From Bryobacteraceae bacterium (lineage in GTDB: Bacteria; Acidobacteriota; Terriglobia; Bryobacterales; Bryobacteraceae), in contig JASHNT010000116.1 of assembly GCA_030041495.1 (NCBI GenBank), positions 73,998-136,800 of the forward strand: a DNA stretch of 62,803 bases, read 5' to 3'. The position numbers and the translations under genes are program-made. Shown one piece after another: positions 58,002 to 62,803 of this stretch. The notes under the pieces are model-generated. The model ran no database searches. It was given only the letters and a program-made list of their open reading frames with translations, and was not told where the DNA came from. The number at the start of each line of letters is the position of its first letter. Position 1 is the stretch's first letter.

Positions 58002-58289
58002 ATGTCTGACCCGAATCTCCTCGTCCTTTCCAGCCTCGCCGCCGGGGACAAGCACGGCTACGCCATGATGGAAGACATCGAACGCTTCGCCGGCGTCCGT
58101 CTCGGCCCGGGCACTCTCTATGGGGCGATCACTCGCCTGGTCGAGCGCGGCTGGATCCGTCCGGTCGCCTCGGACGATCGCCGTCAGCCCTATACACTGA
58201 CCGCAGCCGGCAGGGCATATCTCGAGGAGCAGCTCGGCGGATTGGAGAAGGTCGTCAAGACGGGATTGAGGAGGCTGCGCCACGCATGA
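58002..58289 (+). CDS. PadR-family transcriptional regulator
   Basis: 95 residues. LLVLSSLAAGDKHGYAMMED and LGPGTLYGAITRLVERGWIR are the PadR winged-helix and recognition elements, with the S-x-x-T/P-Y-x-x-L pattern. It is the short form without a C-terminal dimerisation domain. It overlaps the following membrane gene by four bases (ATGA), a typical PadR-effector pair. Probably binds the inverted repeat at 57950-57985. Confidence 0.85.
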   Translation: MSDPNLLVLSSLAAGDKHGYAMMEDIERFAGVRLGPGTLYGAITRLVERGWIRPVASDDRRQPYTLTAAGRAYLEEQLGGLEKVVKTGLRRLRHA

Positions 58290-59020
58290 GACGCGTCATC
58301 GCTTGGCTGGCTTCTCTCTACCCATGTTCGTGGCGTGAGCGCTATGGCAACGAATTCACCGCTCTGCTCGACGATCTCGATCCGTCCCCTCGCACCGCTC
58401 TCAACGTGTTTACAGGAGCCCTCGCCATGCAGATCAAAACCATGAGTTACGGCTGGATTGCCGCATTTTCCGCCGTCAGCGCTGTTGCGGCGTTTCTCGC
58501 TCTGTACTCCCTTATCCCAAGCCATTTCGTCTCCGAGAGTCTCTTGAGATCGTCCGGCAACGTCGACCGCCAAGCGGCCGCGGACGCGATCTACAGGCTT
58601 TCGCAGCAGGTCGAAAGCCGCGCCAATCTCGCCAATATCATCACCTCACAGGACCTATACCGAGAGCTGCGGTCGCGGAAGCCCCTCGACAACGCAGTCG
58701 ACCAGATGCGGACGGATATTAAGATCGCGCCGGTCAACTCGTCAGGCCCGGAGCTCGCCTTCAAGGTCGCGTTCGACTACTCCGATCCGGATCTTGCGCA
58801 GCGAGTTTCGCGGGCACTCCTTTCGAGTTTGATTGAGACAACCTTGGCCGAGGACGTCACCGGTAAGCTGGGAATCTCCGTGGTAGTGCTCGACCCGCCC
58901 AGCCGCCCCCGGGCCTCGAGCCAGGTGCTTCGCACGGCGAGCGCTGCGGCACTTGCGGTAGGACTTTTGGCGTTTGCATTCCTTGGTCTCCTGCGCCGGT
59001 GCGCGCTTGCCAAGTCATAA
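58286..59020 (+). CDS. Membrane protein with periplasmic domain, PadR partner
   Basis: 244 residues. MRRVIAWLASLYPCSWRERY followed by GNEFTALLDDL is the short cytoplasmic start seen in proteins next to PadR genes. Two membrane helices (AFSAVSAVAAFLALYSLI and AALAVGLLAFAFLGLLRR) enclose a periplasmic domain of about 140 residues with weak similarity to Wzz/chain-length determinants (VVVLDPPSRPRASSQ, as in the P-x-x-P-x-x-P region of Wzz). Role unknown; possibly envelope stress. Confidence 0.65.
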   Translation: MRRVIAWLASLYPCSWRERYGNEFTALLDDLDPSPRTALNVFTGALAMQIKTMSYGWIAAFSAVSAVAAFLALYSLIPSHFVSESLLRSSGNVDRQAAADAIYRLSQQVESRANLANIITSQDLYRELRSRKPLDNAVDQMRTDIKIAPVNSSGPELAFKVAFDYSDPDLAQRVSRALLSSLIETTLAEDVTGKLGISVVVLDPPSRPRASSQVLRTASAAALAVGLLAFAFLGLLRRCALAKS

Positions 59021-59046
59021 ACTTCCCCGCGATATAGTGAGAGCAG

Positions 59047-60687
59047 ATGCGAGTTCTGCTCTGCCTGCTTGCGGCCGCTCCTCTATTCGCCCAATCCAAC
59101 CCCTGCGACGGCACTCCTGCCTGGTCGCCGTGCGATTGGTCCTTCGATCTCGCCGCTAACGAAAATCCCGACACCTTCGATCTCCGCGCCGAATTCCGCT
59201 CTCCGGTCAAGAACAAAACCTATCTGCTGCACGCCTTCCGCAACGGCCCGCGCCGCTTCACCATCCGCTTCGCGGCTACTGAGGAAGGAACGTGGGCTTA
59301 CCGGCTCACCAGCAACCTCTCGCGCCTCGAAGGACAGGAAGGGCACTTCCGCGCCTCAGCCTCTTCGGTGGCCGGGTTCATCCATACGGCAAACGTCCAC
59401 CACTTCGCCACCGCTGACGGGCAACCGCATCTCTGGATGGGCACGACCCTCGATAATTTCCTCACGATCCCGGAGGAAGACTTCGCCCGAGCCGTCGCCA
59501 AAATCCTTGACGAGAAGTTCACGCACGTCCGCGTCACCATCCCGGCCGGAGCCAATCTCGATCAGGTTTTCGATCGTATCCGCGAGATCAACTCCCACGG
59601 CTTGGTTGCCGATCTGGTGCTGGCTTCCATCCCCGCCGACGCTGCTGCGCGCCGCCAATACATCACCGATGTCGCGTCCCGCTTCGCCGCGTGCAACATC
59701 ACCTGGATGGGCCTGCCTGCGTTTGAAACCGTCCCCGACTCGCGACCGGTTCTCAAGGACGCCGGCGCGATCATAAAAGAGTACGACCCCTACGACCACC
59801 CCCGGGCCACGCTTGCCCAATCCACCTCGGGAACCTTCGGCAACGATCCCTGGGCCTCGGTGTTGACTTACGGTACCATCGATCCCAACATTGGCGCGGT
59901 GGAGCATCAACTCTACGCCGACCCCGATATCAACACCGCGATTCGCTCCTCCAACGATCTCTGGACCGCCGTGATGAACGGCCAATATCCAGCGTCCGGC
60001 TCCGGCGCATACATGAGCACCTGGTACAACCTGATGACCGCCGGCCGTTACTGGGAGCTTGAGCCCTATTTCGATATCGACGGTGCGCGCGCGGTGGCTC
60101 TGGAAGGCGTCGAATACATCGCCTATCTCGAAAAACCCGGTCCGGTGGAGATGAACGTCGAAGACCACGGCTACGATTTTGAATGGATCAATCCTGACAC
60201 GGGCGAGCGCACCAAGGCCAAAGGTTTTCGCGGCGCGCGCTTCACCGGCGAGCCCCCCGATAAATCCCATCCTTGGCTCCTTTATATTTATCGCGAGGGC
60301 GAAATCCAGAGCCGCAAAGCTTATTACTTCGATTCGCGCGAAGTTCCCATCCAGATTCAGCAGATCGAGGTGAACCCGGAGAAAACTCCCTACGAAGTGG
60401 CCGAGCCTGCCGATGGGACCGTCGTCACCGCTTCTGCGCCTCCCAAGTTCTCGCTGAAGATCACGCGCGCCAATCGCGCTACGCGCACATTGCTGATCGA
60501 ATGGACCGGAGAAATCACCGCTTCCGGCCAAGGCTATCGCGTGATCGGCGCCGGGCAGGAAGGCACGTTCCAGATTCCGGACGCGCTCTCGCTCGGCTTG
60601 CCCGCGAACATGCTGGTGCACGTCTTCGTGATGAACGCCTACGGCAAGGTCTACGAAATCGACAAAGTCTACGAGATGCACCCGTGA
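59047..60687 (+). CDS. Secreted DUF5060-type glycosidase-like protein
   Basis: 546 residues. Signal peptide (MRVLLCLLAAAPLFAQ) then a DUF5060 beta domain (FDLRAEFRSPVKNKTYLLHA and GTWAYRLTSNLSRLEGQEG), followed by a TIM-barrel like that of DUF4038/apiosidase-type enzymes (HHFATADGQPHLWMGTTLDN). No full catalytic pair was assigned by eye. A C-terminal beta module starts around residue 440. It is expected to act on plant or microbial glycans outside the cytoplasm. Its stop overlaps tsaB (GTGA). Confidence 0.75.
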   Translation: MRVLLCLLAAAPLFAQSNPCDGTPAWSPCDWSFDLAANENPDTFDLRAEFRSPVKNKTYLLHAFRNGPRRFTIRFAATEEGTWAYRLTSNLSRLEGQEGHFRASASSVAGFIHTANVHHFATADGQPHLWMGTTLDNFLTIPEEDFARAVAKILDEKFTHVRVTIPAGANLDQVFDRIREINSHGLVADLVLASIPADAAARRQYITDVASRFAACNITWMGLPAFETVPDSRPVLKDAGAIIKEYDPYDHPRATLAQSTSGTFGNDPWASVLTYGTIDPNIGAVEHQLYADPDINTAIRSSNDLWTAVMNGQYPASGSGAYMSTWYNLMTAGRYWELEPYFDIDGARAVALEGVEYIAYLEKPGPVEMNVEDHGYDFEWINPDTGERTKAKGFRGARFTGEPPDKSHPWLLYIYREGEIQSRKAYYFDSREVPIQIQQIEVNPEKTPYEVAEPADGTVVTASAPPKFSLKITRANRATRTLLIEWTGEITASGQGYRVIGAGQEGTFQIPDALSLGLPANMLVHVFVMNAYGKVYEIDKVYEMHP

Positions 60688-61310
60688 GGGCGCGCCGGCT
60701 GCTTGCCATCGATACCACCTCGGAATCCGGGAGTTTCGCCCTGGCCGAGGGCGATCGCGTCATCGAAGAGGCCGCCGTCGATTCTCCCGAGGGTTTCGGG
60801 CACGTGCTCTTCGATGAAATCCTGCGCCTGCTTTCACGCCACGGCCTTGCGCTGAAGGATATGGACGGCTTCGCCGCAGCCGCCGGACCCGGCTCCTTCA
60901 CCGGAGTCCGGGTAGGTTTAACCGCCGCGAAAGGCCTGGCCGAGGCCAATGCCAAGCAGGTGGTCGCCGTCTCGAATCTTCAGGCTCTGGCGTCTTTCGG
61001 CTCGCGCCCCTTGCGAGCCCCGTTCATCGACGCGCGCCGCGGCGAAATCTACGGCGCGGTCTACGATGCGTCATTAGAACTGGCTCAGGAAGAGGTCGTG
61101 ATGCCCTATGACGCTTGGCTTGCGACGCTCCCTTCAGGGGACCCCGAACTGATCAGGGGCGGCTCCGCGCCCCTCGCCGGAGCCGTCGCACGCATCGCCG
61201 CGCGGCGTTTCGAACTGGGCCTGGGCCAGGACCCCGCCGCGGTCGACGCCAATTACGTCCGCCGCTCCGACGCCGAGATACTTTGGCGCGCGCCCAAGAT
61301 CCGTAAATAA
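60684..61310 (+). CDS. tsaB: tRNA threonylcarbamoyladenosine protein TsaB
   Basis: 208 residues from the GTG overlapping the stop of the upstream gene; a longer frame would overlap that gene. LLAIDTTSESGSFALAEGDR, AAAAGPGSFTGVRVGLTAAKGL and FIDARRGEIYGAVYD are all diagnostic of TsaB, the non-catalytic ASKHA partner of TsaD in t6A tRNA modification. tsaD and tsaE are not in the window. Convergent overlap of 58 bases with the GT4 gene. Confidence 0.9.
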   Translation: MRARRLLAIDTTSESGSFALAEGDRVIEEAAVDSPEGFGHVLFDEILRLLSRHGLALKDMDGFAAAAGPGSFTGVRVGLTAAKGLAEANAKQVVAVSNLQALASFGSRPLRAPFIDARRGEIYGAVYDASLELAQEEVVMPYDAWLATLPSGDPELIRGGSAPLAGAVARIAARRFELGLGQDPAAVDANYVRRSDAEILWRAPKIRK

Positions 61311-62323
61311 AACTCTTCCGTCCGCCGGGCCGTTTCCTCCACCGAAAACCTCCGCGCCCGTTCCCGCGCGCGCGAGCCCATCTCGCGCAGCCTCGCCCGA
61401 CCCGACGCCGCCTCCGCAATCGCCTCCGCCAGCGCTTGCGCGTCTCCGGGAGATACCAGCCAGCCAGTTTCACCTGCCTCGATCATCTCCGCCAACCCTC
61501 CCATGTTCGACGCGATCACCGGAAGTCCCGCGGCCATCGCTTCCAGCGCCGCTAAGCCCCACGCTTCCGATCGCGACGGCATGAGGAATACGTCCAGCGC
61601 GGCCAGCAGGCGCGCGGGGTCTGCGATACGTCCGGGCAAGCTGACACCGGCGGGCAGGGAACCGGCGAGCCGCTCCCGCTCCGGCCCTTCGCCCCCCAGA
61701 ATCATCCGCAACTCCGGTATTCGGGCTGTGAGCAAACCGAAAGCCTCGACCGCCACGTCCTGCCCCTTCTCCTTCGTGAACGCGCCCAGGTGACCGGCGG
61801 CAAAATCGCCCGGCTGCAAACTCCAAAGTTTTCGCGCTTCCTCCCGCTCGTGCTCATCGGGCAGATCCGGGATTTCAACTCCAGTGGGAATAACTTCGAT
61901 CCGGTTGCCGGGAATGCCCGCGCTCATCGCCACTCGCCGAGCCGCCTGTGAAACCGCGATGATTCCCTCGCACAAGTAGCCGTACTTCAGGCGGTGAACC
62001 AGGGGATGGCGCGGCTCAAAGGCCACGTGCCGGGTGGCGACCCGTTTCACGGGCATCCCCATCGACGCCGAAAACGCCAGCGTCTGCGCCCGTCCCGTAT
62101 GGGCGTGAACGATCTCGACGCCGCGCATTCGCGAGCGCAAACCGGGCAGCGACAGCGGCGCGACTGGAAATCCCTCCGCGCGGGCTTTCCGCTCCAGTTC
62201 GCTCCCCGGAGGAGCCGCAATCGTCTGCACATGCTTCCGCGCCCGCAGCCCGCGAGCGAGCGTGAGCAAGGCCTGTTGCCCGCCGCGGAACTCAGACCCG
62301 GTATCGATGTGAAGGATGGTCAG
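61253..62323 (-). CDS. GT4 glycosyltransferase with uncertain start
   Basis: The GT-B fold is complete: VIPTGVEIPDLPDEHEREEA, GHLGAFTKEKGQDVAVEAFG and MPSRSEAWGLAALEAMAAGL with the E-x7-E motif. The first standard start in frame is TTG at 62269, but the conserved N-terminal strand and G-G loop TILHIDTGSEFRGGQQALLT lie upstream of it. The frame is open back only to a TAG near 62357, and offers only CTG codons (62323, 62356). The position 62323 is therefore a guess. Alternatively a frameshift has occurred: an ATG in another frame at about 62341 stops after seven codons. Confidence 0.75.
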   Translation of the reverse strand: MTILHIDTGSEFRGGQQALLTLARGLRARKHVQTIAAPPGSELERKARAEGFPVAPLSLPGLRSRMRGVEIVHAHTGRAQTLAFSASMGMPVKRVATRHVAFEPRHPLVHRLKYGYLCEGIIAVSQAARRVAMSAGIPGNRIEVIPTGVEIPDLPDEHEREEARKLWSLQPGDFAAGHLGAFTKEKGQDVAVEAFGLLTARIPELRMILGGEGPERERLAGSLPAGVSLPGRIADPARLLAALDVFLMPSRSEAWGLAALEAMAAGLPVIASNMGGLAEMIEAGETGWLVSPGDAQALAEAIAEAASGRARLREMGSRARERARRFSVEETARRTEEFYLRILGARQSISASERRT

Positions 62324-62426
62324 CGTAGTTTCGATTCTCTCATCTAAGGCTCCCAGCTAAGGTCCGGTCGCATACAGTCTAGACGTGATGTATACTCCGA
62401 GGAAGATTCCAGGAGGAGGAATCATC

Positions 62427-62759
62427 ATGACGCATAGGATCAGCAGTACAGGTGCGGTTATTTGTGCCCTCATATTCCCGCTGGCGCTGTTCGCCGATGT
62501 TACGGGCACGCAGACCTTGAATTCGGGGCAGGAGTTGAACCTCAGCAGCGGAGCTGTCGTCACTTCCGGAGGAGACATCCAGTGGACTGGTAGTGCTATT
62601 AATTTCCTTGGCGGCGCCGAATGTCAAGGGCGGAGTGAAAGTTTCCCATTGGGGCGGAGCAAAAGGGGACCACTTCATTCCTCCCTGGCCCGTGTTTCCT
62701 GGGCGTTTGGGGGCGGCTGGAGCGGAGCCCTGCGACGCCCGTTAGGGCGGCGCGCTTAG
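62427..62759 (+). pseudogene. Secreted beta-helix-type gene, interrupted after ~65 codons
   Basis: ATG 62427 follows AGGAGGAGG by 8 bases. Residues 1-65 are coherent: signal peptide (MTHRISSTGAVICALIFPLA), then GTQTLNSGQELNLSSGAVV and GGDIQWTGSAINFLGGA, like acidobacterial secreted proteins with repeated beta strands. From about 62620 the frame becomes Arg/Gly/Ser-rich and non-coding in character, coinciding with an IS21-like terminal sequence. The gene seems truncated by that element. Confidence 0.55.
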
Positions 62760-62803
62760 GGCGGAGCGGAAGCCGCTCTCAAACGCGGGCGATTCAGACG
62801 GCC
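62622..62803. mobile_element. Possible left end of an IS21-family element
   Basis: From 62622 the sequence TGTCAAGGGCGGAGTGAAAG is followed by TTTCCCATTGGGGCGGAGCA then AAAGGGGACCAC. GGGCGGAGTGAAA and GGGCGGAGCAAAA form imperfect tandem direct repeats 23 bp apart. IS21 elements begin with TG and carry such repeated end sequences. No transposase gene is within the window, so the call rests on the terminal pattern and on the abrupt end of the secreted gene. Confidence 0.4.

Noticed and set aside
59356-60681. 441-codon minus-strand open frame
   Set aside because: Antisense to the DUF5060-type gene, which has signal peptide and family motifs.
1-62803. tRNA or rRNA genes
   Set aside because: None of the intergenic gaps showed a cloverleaf-compatible sequence with a T-loop GTTCRA and CCA-proximal stem; most gaps are under 150 bases.

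Overview
The window looks like a chromosomal piece of a high-GC acidobacterium, most likely of the Solibacter/Bryobacter lineage. The evidence is a block of four 'VWFA-related acidobacterial' secreted proteins, a PadR gene followed by the start of an acidobacterial duplicated-orphan-permease (ADOP) gene, small secreted proteins with PDGKPDFTGAW-type N termini, a cytochrome c/copper-monooxygenase-like fusion, and many GTG/TTG starts with 4-base gene overlaps. This placement is inference from gene families; no rRNA or tRNA gene is present.

Layout. 1-3.8 kb: two small secreted proteins, frataxin (cyaY), hemW, threonine aldolase, rpsU and an RRM RNA-binding protein. 3.9-8.1 kb: arginine cluster argF-argG-argH-argR on the minus strand, with two ARG-box-like sites over the argF promoter. 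8.2-15.2 kb: CDGSH protein, GH88 hydrolase, SDR, then an MFS transporter, mazG, enoyl-CoA hydratase, acyl-CoA carboxylase beta subunit and a cysteine-rich membrane protein. 15.3-23.1 kb: VapBC-like pair, cytochrome c fusion, AI-2E transporter, HupE-like protein, a phosphatase-like protein lacking its catalytic Cys, a hybrid histidine kinase lacking its phospho-acceptor residues, HAD phosphatase and acylphosphatase.

23.2-28.1 kb is the accessory region. It holds an acidobacterial multi-copy-type protein, a 2.4-kb cassette (phosphoribosyltransferase, SLOG-fold protein, broken HipA-like gene, DUF3037 protein) bracketed by near-identical 23-bp direct repeats, and a terminase large subunit encoded as two separate genes (ATPase, then RNase H-like nuclease) with a further repeat copy exactly at the split. 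No capsid, portal, tail or integrase gene accompanies it. 28.1-34.8 kb returns to core genes: apt, ispE, prs, rplY, pth, rpsF, rpsR, rplI and a HEAT/SEC-C protein.

34.8-62.8 kb: secreted hypothetical, PadR plus ADOP remnant, an alpha/alpha-barrel protein and a GT2-GT4 fusion; then a long minus-strand run (LOR/SDH enzyme, queF, coiled-coil methyltransferase, and four VWFA proteins in the order B-A-B-A). After this come a carboxypeptidase-regulatory-like protein, a second VapBC pair, a decayed copy of a membrane protein whose intact paralogue lies 2 kb away, a methyltransferase, an NHL-repeat protein, a PadR/membrane-protein pair with a clear operator, a DUF5060-type glycosidase, tsaB, a GT4 glycosyltransferase, and a secreted gene apparently cut by the end of an IS21-like element at the right edge.
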